64,000 bases of DNA from Elusimicrobiota bacterium. Its GTDB lineage: Bacteria; Elusimicrobiota; Elusimicrobia; UBA1565; UBA9628. Numbering within the stretch: position 1 is the stretch's first letter; each line of letters opens with the position of its first letter. The stretch is taken from assembly GCA_016191335.1 (NCBI GenBank), contig JACPOW010000099.1, positions 40,297 to 104,296 on the forward strand, given 5' to 3'. Shown here one piece after another: positions 57,293 through 64,000 of the stretch. Both the position numbers and the translations under genes were made by a program. The notes under the pieces were generated by a model that worked only from the letters and a program-made list of their open reading frames with translations, was not told where the DNA came from and made no database searches.

Positions 57293-58512
57293 CAGCTCCG
57301 GCCGCTGAAGAGGCCGGTGTTATGGAGCACGAAGTAGTGCCCGGGGCTTCCCCAGACCTTTTGGAAGAGCGCGCGCCGGGACCAGGCGCGCACGAGGGCG
57401 GCCTCGTTCGGTGCGCGGGCCGCGTCCTTGAACAGGGCGAGGGCCTCGTCGACGACGCTCAGCGCCTGCTTCGATTGCGGGTGGGGGCGCAGCGCGGAGC
57501 GCAGGCCGGCCAAGGCGGCCAGCGCGGTCTTGGGCCCCGTCTCGCGCCGGTCGATCGCGCCGTCGAGCTTCCTGTAGCAGGCGCCGAGCGCCGCGAGGAT
57601 CTTCTTGCCCGCCTCCGGCGTGAAGAGCGGCAGCTCGCCGCCGGGCTGCGGGATCGAATGGAGGAAGTGGGGAGCGCGCGCGTAGTAGCCGCGAAGCGTC
57701 GCCGCGCGCACCGCGGCGGCGTCCTGGATGTTCTTGTGCCAGATGAGGTCGTCGGCGCTCGCGTAGTTCGGCCACGATGAGTAGAGGGAGAAGCTCTCCG
57801 GGAGCCCGGCGAGGATCTCGGGCAGGTCGAGGAAGTGGCGCGGCCGGTAGAGCGGGTTGAGCACGCAGTCCTTGGACCAGCTCTCGAAGCCGCGGCTGTG
57901 GTTGATGGCCTTGAACGGGCCCTCGAACAGCTTGCGGGCGAGCGCGAACCGCGACTCGCCGCTCTCGCGGCCGAGCGCGGCCGCCGCCATCTCGAGATAG
58001 GCCTTCTTCACGAACTCGATGAAGGTGCCGACGGGGTGCACGACGCTGAGCACCAGGAAGCCCTCGGGCGCGACGCAGGCCGACATGCGGCGCACGCCTT
58101 CCACCGGATCGTCCAGGAAGTGCACGAAGCCCTCTCCGAAGACGAAATCGTAGCGCTCGGAGGTCTCGAACTTCTCGAGGACCTCGTTGTGGACGGCTTC
58201 GATCGAGTCCGGCACGCCGAGGGCCGCGAACTTCCCCTTGAGCTCGGCGATCAGGTAGTCGAGAGGCTCGACGAAGGTCAGCTTCGCTCCGTGGCGCGCG
58301 AGCACGACCGCGTTCTCGCCGGACCCGGGCCCGAACTCGAGCACGCGGGCGCCCTTCCAGGCCTGGAAGGGGATCTTCAGATGGTGCTCGAGCAGGCTGC
58401 GGCGCTTGCGCTCGTGCAGCTTCAGGCTCTTCTCCCGCGAGATGTCGTGGCCGACCGGGTTGAGCCCGATGCGGCCGTAGTAGTCGCTGAGGTTGGAGCT
58501 GGGGTTTTTCAC
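57292..58512 (-). CDS. Class I methyltransferase with helical C-terminal domain
   Basis: A 406-residue protein. The first ~230 residues are a SAM methyltransferase: GARVLEFGPGSGENAVVLA, LTFVEPLDYLI, YDFVFGEGFVHFLDDPVEGV and APEGFLVLSVVHPVG. The C-terminal ~130 residues (GKKILAALGACYRKLDGAI onward) are helical and unassigned. The start is GTG 58512, 1 bp after the stop of the upstream C-methyltransferase; the first residues SSNLSDYYGRIGLNPVGHD look like a substrate-binding N-terminus. Probably methylates a sugar or lipid-linked glycan; not established. Confidence 0.8.
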   Translation of the reverse strand: MKNPSSNLSDYYGRIGLNPVGHDISREKSLKLHERKRRSLLEHHLKIPFQAWKGARVLEFGPGSGENAVVLARHGAKLTFVEPLDYLIAELKGKFAALGVPDSIEAVHNEVLEKFETSERYDFVFGEGFVHFLDDPVEGVRRMSACVAPEGFLVLSVVHPVGTFIEFVKKAYLEMAAAALGRESGESRFALARKLFEGPFKAINHSRGFESWSKDCVLNPLYRPRHFLDLPEILAGLPESFSLYSSWPNYASADDLIWHKNIQDAAAVRAATLRGYYARAPHFLHSIPQPGGELPLFTPEAGKKILAALGACYRKLDGAIDRRETGPKTALAALAGLRSALRPHPQSKQALSVVDEALALFKDAARAPNEAALVRAWSRRALFQKVWGSPGHYFVLHNTGLFSGRS

Positions 58513-58513
58513 T

Positions 58514-59791
58514 TTAGAGGACCTTGACCTCGGGCAGCGGCACGATGAACTTGCCGCCCTGCTTGCGGAACGCGTCGAGCTTCTTCACGATGGGCTCGAC
58601 GTAGCGCCACGCGAGGACCACGACGTAGTCGGGCTTCTTGTCCAGGAGCGCCTGAGGCGCGAGGACGGGGATGTGCTTGCCCGGGCTGAACAGGCCCTGC
58701 CGCTGGGGGTTGTCGTCGGCGATGAAGTCGAGCATGTCCGTGATCCCGTAATGGTAGATCATGGTCGTCGTCGTGGCCGAGGCGCCGTAGCCCGCGATCT
58801 TCTTGCCCTGCGAGCGCAGGTCGCGGAGCATGTCGACGAGCTTCTTCTTGGCGGCGTCGATTCGCGCGTTGAAGGCCGCGAACGAGTCGGGCTTGCCCAG
58901 CTTGAGCGCTTTCTCCTCCGCGATCAGCGCGGCGACCGCGGGGGAGGCCTTGCGAGGCCCGCCGGCCAGCTGCGCGGTGTAGCGCAGGGAGCCGCCCTTC
59001 GTCGTCACGCGCTGGGCGTCGATGAGCTCCATGCCGTGCTTCGCGAAGAACTTCTGGAGCGGCGCCACCGAGAAGTATGAGATGTGCTCGTGATAGATGA
59101 AGTCGAAGACCATGTTCTTCATCAGGTCGGAGAGGTAGAAGCTCTCGAAGACGAACACGCCGTCGTCGGCGAGCAGCGAGCGGATGCCGTCGGTCATGTC
59201 GTGCAGGTCGTCGACGTTCGCGTAGAGGTTGTTGACGGTGACGACCGACGCGGGGCCCTTCTCCGCGCGGATCTTCGCGGCCAGGCGGGTGTTGAACAGC
59301 TCGGCCCAGGTCTCGATCCCGCCCTCCGTCGCGCGGCGGGCGATCTCGCGCGCCGGGTCGACGCCCAGGACCTTCATGCCGGCGGACTTGAAGAAGCCCA
59401 GCAGCGATCCGTCGTTGCTCCCGATGTCGACGATGAGCGCGCCCGGACCGGGCTTGACGCTCTTCAGCACGTCGGCGGCGTAGCCCTTGAAATGGTCGAC
59501 GAGGCCCAGGGAGGTCTTGGTCTCGTAGAGGTAGTCGAAGTAGATGACCTGAGGCTGCACCACGTCGAGGACCTGCGAGAACCCGCAGTCGCCGCACAGG
59601 AAGAGGTCGAGCGGGTAGAGCTCCTGGGGCTCGGAGAGCTTGTCCTTGGGGACGTAGGAATCGGCCAGGGGCGTCGGCGCCAGGTGCAGGACGAGCTCGA
59701 GCTTCTTGCTGTCGCAGAGGCGGCAGATCTCGCGGCGGACGACGGCGTCCGCGGCCTTCGCTGCGGACTCGGCGGGGGTCTTGGTCGGCAT
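58514..59791 (-). CDS. TylC3/NovU-type sugar C-methyltransferase
   Basis: A 425-residue C-methyltransferase of deoxysugars. The N-terminal zinc-binding domain has ICRLCDSKKLELVLHLAPTPLADSY and LFLCGDCGFSQVLD (four Cys). The SAM domain reads ALIVDIGSNDGSLLGFFKSAGMKVLGVDP, with FESFYLSDLMKNMVFDFIYHEHISYFSV carrying the YHEH catalytic segment. The C-terminal domain (KKIAGYGASATTTTMIYHYG) completes the three-domain family layout. Such enzymes add a branch methyl to a nucleotide-linked keto sugar. GGAGAAG lies before ATG 59791. Confidence 0.9.
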   Translation of the reverse strand: MPTKTPAESAAKAADAVVRREICRLCDSKKLELVLHLAPTPLADSYVPKDKLSEPQELYPLDLFLCGDCGFSQVLDVVQPQVIYFDYLYETKTSLGLVDHFKGYAADVLKSVKPGPGALIVDIGSNDGSLLGFFKSAGMKVLGVDPAREIARRATEGGIETWAELFNTRLAAKIRAEKGPASVVTVNNLYANVDDLHDMTDGIRSLLADDGVFVFESFYLSDLMKNMVFDFIYHEHISYFSVAPLQKFFAKHGMELIDAQRVTTKGGSLRYTAQLAGGPRKASPAVAALIAEEKALKLGKPDSFAAFNARIDAAKKKLVDMLRDLRSQGKKIAGYGASATTTTMIYHYGITDMLDFIADDNPQRQGLFSPGKHIPVLAPQALLDKKPDYVVVLAWRYVEPIVKKLDAFRKQGGKFIVPLPEVKVL

Positions 59792-59799
59792 GGCTTCTC

Positions 59800-60555
59800 C
59801 TAGGAGTGCGTCAATTTTCGGGCGAGGGACTCCTGCCAGAGCAGGGACAGCCCGCCGTCGACGACGATATTCTGGCCGGTGATGAACGAGGCCTTCGGGC
59901 CGCGCAGGAACTCGGCGGCCTGCGCGACCTCCTCGGCGCGGCCCATCCGCCCGAGAGGGATGAGGCGCTTGTAGAGAGCCTGGAGCTTGCGGCTGCCGGC
60001 GTAGAAGGCCCGCGACTCCTCCTTGACGACGGTCCCGGGCGAGACGAGGTTCACGCGGATGCCCTTGGGCCCGAGCGCGGCGGCGTAGAAGCGGACCAGC
60101 TGGATCAGGCCGGCCTTGCCGACGTGGTAGCCCACGGGCTGCTCGCCGGCGATCAGGTGACCGCCGACCGAGCCGATCGCGACGACGGAGCGGGCGCCCC
60201 CCTCGAGGAACGATCCGGAGAGGGCCTCGATCATGGTCTTGGTCGCCGTCAGGCTCACGTCGAGCTCGCCCTTCCACGAGTCCTTGCCGCCGCGGTAGCG
60301 CTGGAAGAAGAAGAGGCTGTCGAGCGGACCGCCCCAGGCGACCAAAGAGCGGCACAGCGCCGGCAGGCGCCGGGCGTCGGCGAGGTCCGCCTTCACGAAG
60401 CGCGTGTTGGGCAGGCCGCGCTCGGGGGGCGCGGAGCGCAGCCCGACGACGGAGACGGCGTGGCCCTGGCCGTGGAGCAGGCGCACGAGGGCGCGGCCGC
60501 TGCCGCGCGTGCCGCCGACGACGATCGAGTGGGGCCTCGGGAGCTCAGGCTTCAT
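59800..60555 (-). CDS. Short-chain dehydrogenase/reductase
   Basis: A 251-residue classical SDR. SIVVGGTRGSGRALVRLL binds NAD(P); SVVAIGSVGG provides the catalytic Ser, YHVGKAGL the YxxxK pair, and GIRVNLVSPGTVVKEE, ITGQNIVVDGG complete the fold. The NNAG motif is replaced by LFFFQRYRG, so it is a divergent member. Between a C-methyltransferase and a WbuC-like cupin it probably reduces a keto sugar in the same module. It overlaps the cupin gene by 11 bp. Confidence 0.82.
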   Translation of the reverse strand: MKPELPRPHSIVVGGTRGSGRALVRLLHGQGHAVSVVGLRSAPPERGLPNTRFVKADLADARRLPALCRSLVAWGGPLDSLFFFQRYRGGKDSWKGELDVSLTATKTMIEALSGSFLEGGARSVVAIGSVGGHLIAGEQPVGYHVGKAGLIQLVRFYAAALGPKGIRVNLVSPGTVVKEESRAFYAGSRKLQALYKRLIPLGRMGRAEEVAQAAEFLRGPKASFITGQNIVVDGGLSLLWQESLARKLTHS

Positions 60556-61027
60556 CGCGGAAGATGCTGTCGCCGCCCTTGAAAGGTCCGGGGCGCGCCT
60601 CGTGGAAAACGGCGAAATCGGTCTCGGGGATGGTCGCGTGCCAGACGCCGGGGCGGATGCGGACCCAGAAGGGCAGGCCCGTGCCCGCGCCTCCGAGGCG
60701 GAAGGTCTCGACGAGGCGGCCGGGCTCGTCGAAGATCTCGATGCGCAGGATGCCGTCGATCATGTGGTACGACTCGTCCTTCGCGAGATGCTTGTGCTGC
60801 TTGAAGACGCCGCCCTTCTTATGGACGACGGCCATCTCGTGGAACGCGGCGTCCGGGCCCTCGTGCAGGCAGATGCGCACCGTGCCCCCGCCGCTCGCGG
60901 CGAGACGGCCCTTCAGCGCCGCGATGACGGCGTCGTCGATCAGGGGCGCTCGGCTGCGGCTGTAGTAGGCCTCGGACTTGGCCGTGGGGTCCTGCACCAG
61001 CTCGAGCGCCGGCGGCAGCCCGCTCAT
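60545..61027 (-). CDS. WbuC-family cupin metalloprotein
   Basis: A 160-residue single-domain cupin. The metal site is likely FKQHKHLAKDESYHMIDG (HxH...E) with a second His in RPGVWHATIPET. WbuC proteins occur in O-antigen loci beside sugar-modifying enzymes; the reaction is not established (isomerase or epimerase activity is likely for a cupin). It overlaps both neighbours (ATGA with the C-methyltransferase at 61024), so it belongs to the same module. Confidence 0.82.
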   Translation of the reverse strand: MSGLPPALELVQDPTAKSEAYYSRSRAPLIDDAVIAALKGRLAASGGGTVRICLHEGPDAAFHEMAVVHKKGGVFKQHKHLAKDESYHMIDGILRIEIFDEPGRLVETFRLGGAGTGLPFWVRIRPGVWHATIPETDFAVFHEARPGPFKGGDSIFRDEA

Positions 61028-62250
61028 CTCAGGGACGGCGCGGCCGGCTCGATGGCCAGGTCCTTGAGCCGGGGGCTCGGGGCGTTGACCGAGAAGAAGC
61101 GCCCGCCGTTGGCGACGAAGGCCGCGTGCTTGGCGATCACCTTCTCGTCGTTCTCCGCGTTGACGGCCAGGAAGCAGTCCCCGACCGCGTCCTTGAGCGC
61201 GGCGCCGGACTCGATCTTGAGCTTGGACCCCGGCATGTAGAGGCCCTGCTTCTCAGGCTGATCGTCGATCACGCGGTCGAGCAGGTCGTGGAGCTTGAAG
61301 CCGTTGACCAGCATGTTGGCGCGGCAGCCCGTGCCGTAGAGGAAGTTGAGCCGCCCCGCCGCGCGGTTGGCCTTGAGCCGCGCGGTGAACTTCTCCCGGA
61401 AGGCCCGCGCCTGCGCGTCGAAGCCGCGCGCGACGGCCTTGGAGGCCTCGAGCTCGCCGCGGCGGGACGCCTTGACGGGCGCCCCGAGGCGCGCCAGGAC
61501 CAGGAGGGCGCCGCCGCTGAACGGGTAGCGCCGGACCTCGGTCACGCCGAAGCCCTCGCGCTCGAGGAAGTCGCAGAACGTCGCCTCGGTGAAGTAGTTG
61601 ACGTGCTCCTCCCAAAGGGAGGAGACGTCGCCGTAGAGCATCGGCGACTCGAAGTCGGGCACCTCGAGCATGAGCCAGCCGCCGGGCCGCAGGAGGCGCA
61701 TGATGCCGCGCGCGAGGCCGCGCAGGTCGATGATGTGCTCGACGACCTGGCGGGACACCACGAGGGACGCGGGCCCCTTCTCGGAGACGATCCGTCCCGC
61801 GAGCTCCTCGCTGAAGAAGCCCTCGTAGATCGCGGCGCCCGTCTTGCGCGACTGCTCGTTGGCCACGCGGTTGGGCTCGACCCCGATCACGCCGGAGAAG
61901 CCGGCCTTGCGCATCTCGCCGAGGAAGGTCCCATCGTTGCTGCCGAGCTCGACGATGGTGTCGGCCGGGCCGATCTTGGACTTCATGAGCGAGATCTCGT
62001 CGGCCATGTGGGGCTGGGGCTTCCAGGCCGTGAAGCAGAAGTTATAGTCGCGGTACAGCTGCTCGGGGGGGATGGGATCGAGGATCTGGACGAGGCCGCA
62101 GCCCTCGCAGAGGTGGGCGACCATGGGGTGCCGGAACTCGCCGGGTCCGGCGGGCTGGTCCAGGAACCGGTGCGCGATCGGGGTCGGTCCGAGATCGACG
62201 AGCTTCTCGAATCTACCGGCGCCGCAGGAATTGCAGGAGGGAGTCGTCAT
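61024..62250 (-). CDS. Sugar C-methyltransferase, second member
   Basis: A 408-residue relative of the TylC3/NovU family. CNSCGAGRFEKLVDLGPTPIAHRFL and HLCEGCGLVQILDP hold the zinc Cys residues; TIVELGSNDGTFLGEMRKAGF is motif I, then SRQVVEHIIDLRGLARGI, EEHVNYFTEATFCDFL and a C-terminal FLYGTGCRANMLVNGF domain. The motif EEHVNYF takes the place of YHEHISYF in the other copy. It is the first gene of the nonulosonate operon, about 40 nt after the predicted transcription start, with a GGGGGAT site before ATG 62250. Confidence 0.87.
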   Translation of the reverse strand: MTTPSCNSCGAGRFEKLVDLGPTPIAHRFLDQPAGPGEFRHPMVAHLCEGCGLVQILDPIPPEQLYRDYNFCFTAWKPQPHMADEISLMKSKIGPADTIVELGSNDGTFLGEMRKAGFSGVIGVEPNRVANEQSRKTGAAIYEGFFSEELAGRIVSEKGPASLVVSRQVVEHIIDLRGLARGIMRLLRPGGWLMLEVPDFESPMLYGDVSSLWEEHVNYFTEATFCDFLEREGFGVTEVRRYPFSGGALLVLARLGAPVKASRRGELEASKAVARGFDAQARAFREKFTARLKANRAAGRLNFLYGTGCRANMLVNGFKLHDLLDRVIDDQPEKQGLYMPGSKLKIESGAALKDAVGDCFLAVNAENDEKVIAKHAAFVANGGRFFSVNAPSPRLKDLAIEPAAPSLR

Positions 62251-62281
62251 ATTGATCCCCCGGTCGGGTGTCCGGAAGACC

Positions 62282-62296
62282 GTTCAAGGATTGAAC
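62282..62296. promoter_or_regulatory. 15-bp palindromic operator candidate (copy 2)
   Basis: GTTCAATCCTTGAAC on the minus strand is a perfect 6-bp inverted repeat with a 3-nt centre. It begins 2 nt after the -10 TAAAAT, so the predicted start lies in its middle. Copy 1 is at 35326-35340. Confidence 0.65.
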
Positions 62297-62298
62297 AC

Positions 62299-62328
62299 AT
62301 TTTACGACTTTGCCGCCGGATGCGTCAA
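62299..62328 (-). promoter_or_regulatory. Promoter of the nonulosonate operon (TTGACG-N18-TAAAAT)
   Basis: Minus-strand TTGACG (62328-62323), 18-nt spacer and TAAAAT (62304-62299). It lies in the 87-bp gap between the radical SAM stop and the C-methyltransferase ATG; a leader of about 40 nt is expected. Confidence 0.68.
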
Positions 62329-62337
62329 GGAAGGGCG

Positions 62338-63789
62338 TCAGGAGTACAGAAGCCGGCTTTGCAGGGCGCTCTTGGACCGGGGAGCCGTGCGCTGCCGGTG
62401 CACCACCGTTCGCAGCGAATGCGTCCGGCCCTGCTTGGTGAGGGCAGCGTCTCCCTCGAGGCGCTCCGGCGCCCGGCGCGGACGGTCGAAGACGGCCTTG
62501 TTGGCCCGGAGGCCGAACAGCCTCAGGACGCTCACGCCGAGGAGGTACTCCGCGTAGATGGCGTACTTGAGCACGGCGTCCACGGGGGCGGCCGGAAGGC
62601 TCGCGACGAACGGGCTCAGGACGACCTTGCGCATGATGAAGCGCTCGACGTACATGCCCGTCGCGAGCTTGGCGAGCAAGGTCGTCGCGGTCTCGCGGCC
62701 GAGCCGGTTGCGCAGCCGCTCCATGCGGCGCCAGAGCACCCGGCTCATGGCGCCCAGGCGGGGCTCCTCGGCCACCGCGGCCGCGGGGGCCGCGGCCACC
62801 TCGTAGATGCCCAGCGGGGGGCGGGGGGCTTGCGCCATCTTGCGATAGAAGGTCCGGTTGGCCTCGAGGGCCATCAGGATGTCCCAGAACAGGACCTCCC
62901 GGACCGGGGCGCCGCTCAAGTTGAGGTAGTGGACCTTGTCCGACCCGGCGTAGGCGAGGCTCTTGAAATAAGCCTCTTCGCCGTCGACATCGGTCGGGAT
63001 CAGGCCGGTCTGCTGGCCGTACTCGTAGAGCGGGGTCCCGGGCATGGGCAGGGCGTAGAACGCGCCGACGCCGCCGATGAGGTGCGGGGGCGTCCCGAAG
63101 GAGTAGGCGATGTCGCCGATGAAGCGGCCGCTCTCGCGCGCCGTGTCGAGCGTCTCGCCCGGCATGCCCGCCATCACCGACAGCGGGGCCATCAGCCGCA
63201 GCTTGCCGCAATTCTCGAGGGCCGAGCGCACCTGCTGGACCGTGAACTTCTTCTCCATGACGTCAAGGATCGTCTGGCTCCCGGATTCGACGCCGAACTT
63301 GAGGCCCGAGCACTGGTGATCCTGGTAGAACTTGAGGTCCTCGTAGGAGACGTTCGTCACGCGGGTCCCGCCGGCGACCCAGATCATGTCGTGCTTCTTG
63401 AAGAGCCGGGCGACCTCGTAGGAGTGCTTCTTGTTCGAGCCGAAGTTCTCCTCGAAGATGTTGATGAAGCCGACGTTGAAGTCTCGCTTGAGCATGCCCA
63501 GATGAGCGTCGAGCCGGTCGAGGTCGTAGTTGCGGTAGCCGACGGTCGGGCGCTCGCAGAACGTGCAGCGCGCCACGCAGCCTTTCGACGTCACGAGGTG
63601 CGCCATCCTCGAGGGGCGGCCGGGGGTCCAGCTCCGCTTGTCATAGGCGAACCAGCCCGAGTCCAGGCCGTTGGGGAGGTACCAATTGAACTTCTCCACG
63701 TCGCCCTTGGCGCCGGCGAGCATCAGCGCGTAATCCGGGTAGGCGAGCTCGGCCCCCGGGGGGCGGGGGGCCGGCACGGTGAACTCCAT
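62338..63789 (-). CDS. 5'-truncated B12-type radical SAM protein
   Basis: From ATG 63789 this encodes 483 residues with a radical SAM core: VTSKGCVARCTFCERPTVGY (CxxxCxxC), FINIFEENFGSNKKHS, LKFGVESGSQTILDVMEKKF, LSVMAGMPGETLDTA. A basic C-terminal tail follows. The coding-like frame continues upstream of the ATG (RDLAAFRRIPGLTFLDENGE, a segment that normally joins the B12-binding domain to the core) but meets TGA at 63871-63873 inside a hairpin cluster with no start codon. The N-terminal ~150-residue domain is therefore missing. It may be a pseudogene, or a shortened protein starting at 63789. Confidence 0.75.
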   Translation of the reverse strand: MEFTVPAPRPPGAELAYPDYALMLAGAKGDVEKFNWYLPNGLDSGWFAYDKRSWTPGRPSRMAHLVTSKGCVARCTFCERPTVGYRNYDLDRLDAHLGMLKRDFNVGFINIFEENFGSNKKHSYEVARLFKKHDMIWVAGGTRVTNVSYEDLKFYQDHQCSGLKFGVESGSQTILDVMEKKFTVQQVRSALENCGKLRLMAPLSVMAGMPGETLDTARESGRFIGDIAYSFGTPPHLIGGVGAFYALPMPGTPLYEYGQQTGLIPTDVDGEEAYFKSLAYAGSDKVHYLNLSGAPVREVLFWDILMALEANRTFYRKMAQAPRPPLGIYEVAAAPAAAVAEEPRLGAMSRVLWRRMERLRNRLGRETATTLLAKLATGMYVERFIMRKVVLSPFVASLPAAPVDAVLKYAIYAEYLLGVSVLRLFGLRANKAVFDRPRRAPERLEGDAALTKQGRTHSLRTVVHRQRTAPRSKSALQSRLLYS

Positions 63790-63856
63790 CTCGCCGTTCT
63801 CATCGAGGAAGGTGAGGCCGGGGATCCTGCGGAACGCGGCGAGGTCGCGCTCTCGC

Positions 63857-63965
63857 CCGTGACTCCAAGTTCACGGGGTTTTGAACTCGGTCCTGGACCG
63901 AGTTGATACCGGCGCTTAAACGGCATGGCGCCTTGCGGCGCCAGGGTTTTCGCTTCGCGAAAACC
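63857..63965. repeat. Cluster of four inverted repeats at the truncation point
   Basis: In order: CCGTGA/TCACGG (63857-63862 with 63871-63876); a perfect 10-bp pair with a 1-nt centre (63884-63893 with 63895-63904); a 7-bp pair with a 4-nt loop that reads GCAA on the minus strand (63926-63932 with 63937-63943); a 9-bp pair with a 3-nt loop (63945-63953 with 63957-63965). They abut the broken end of the radical SAM gene. No gene was recognised in 63874-64000; a TAGAAT box at 63980-63985 on the + strand may serve a gene beyond the edge. Confidence 0.7.
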
Positions 63966-64000
63966 TGAGGGTGAAGCGGTAGAATAGGCGGCCGAGAACC

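Noticed and set aside
61126..63906. Long + strand open frame across two minus-strand genes
   Set aside because: It spans the C-methyltransferase, its promoter and the radical SAM gene; composition is that of an antisense shadow.
63723..63926. Short frame from ATG 63926 as the real start of the radical SAM gene
   Set aside because: It is in a different frame from the radical SAM core and its residues (Pro/Ser-rich) do not resemble a B12-binding domain; a double frameshift would be needed.
63857..63965. Hairpin cluster as an integron attC site or CRISPR
   Set aside because: No GTTRRRY/RYYYAAC pair in the right order and no repeated spacer-like units; the hairpins differ from each other.
1..64000. 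tRNA, rRNA, CRISPR arrays, riboswitches
   Set aside because: Read-through of all intergenic gaps (none above about 150 bp) showed no tRNA cloverleaf, no tandem repeats with spacers and no recognisable riboswitch core.

Overview
This 64-kb window is GC-rich, gene-dense chromosomal DNA from a diderm bacterium. Outer-membrane features are a SprA-like giant barrel protein ending in Phe, a lipoprotein, and Wzx/Wzy-type surface-polysaccharide genes. No rRNA, tRNA or CRISPR array was seen, so the phylum cannot be fixed; Elusimicrobiota or a nearby lineage is only a guess. Coding density is very high, most neighbours overlap by ATGA, GTGA, TTGA or TGATG, and no gene-free stretch exceeds about 150 bp.

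Left arm (1-7.2 kb, mostly + strand): the end of a nucleotidyltransferase-domain protein, a small membrane protein, a HEAT-like lumenal protein on the minus strand, then a three-gene unit (YgiQ-type radical SAM, esterase, methyltransferase) and an NmrA-type oxidoreductase preceded by a 28-bp perfect palindrome.

7.2-15.1 kb (minus): an Ala-rich protein of unknown role, a DUF3047 protein, a CpaB/RcpC-like lipoprotein and a 1849-residue SprA-like outer-membrane protein with a clear TTGACG-N17-TATACT promoter.

15.2-40.1 kb (minus): a surface-polysaccharide operon series. It holds a radical SAM protein, TylF-like methyltransferase, acyltransferase, GT4, DegT aminotransferase, arabinose-5-phosphate isomerase, an EPS-type MarR regulator, LegB, an RmlD-like reductase, GT2, a second DegT-like protein, FemAB, polysaccharide deacetylase, a glycosyltransferase-flippase fusion, GT39-like proteins, a Wzy-type ligase/polymerase, GT2, GT4, the initiating phosphoglycosyl transferase, a DegT aminotransferase and a final GT4.

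40.1-62.3 kb (minus, with one + methyltransferase): a nonulosonic (legionaminic-type) acid locus: LIC12162-type transferase, LegC, PtmE-like, NeuD/LegH-like, LegG, LegI, LegF and PtmA-like genes. Inside it lies a lower-GC block with an ABC exporter flanked by two related TIGR04372-type glycosyltransferases. Upstream is a branched/C-methylated sugar module (two C-methyltransferases, WbuC-like cupin, SDR, methyltransferase). Together with LegB from the other operon, the set is nearly complete for CMP-legionaminate by the GDP-sugar route.

Regulation: the promoters that open the LegB/EPS operon (35.3 kb) and the nonulosonate operon (62.3 kb) share a 15-bp palindrome (GTTCA[CA]TC[AC]TTGAAC) centred on the predicted transcription start. 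The MarR-EPS gene lies inside the first of these operons. Several other promoters are extended -10 elements (TGnTAnnnT) placed on or next to the stop codon of the upstream gene, some only 6-9 nt from the start codon. At the right edge a B12-type radical SAM gene has lost its N-terminal part at a cluster of hairpins.
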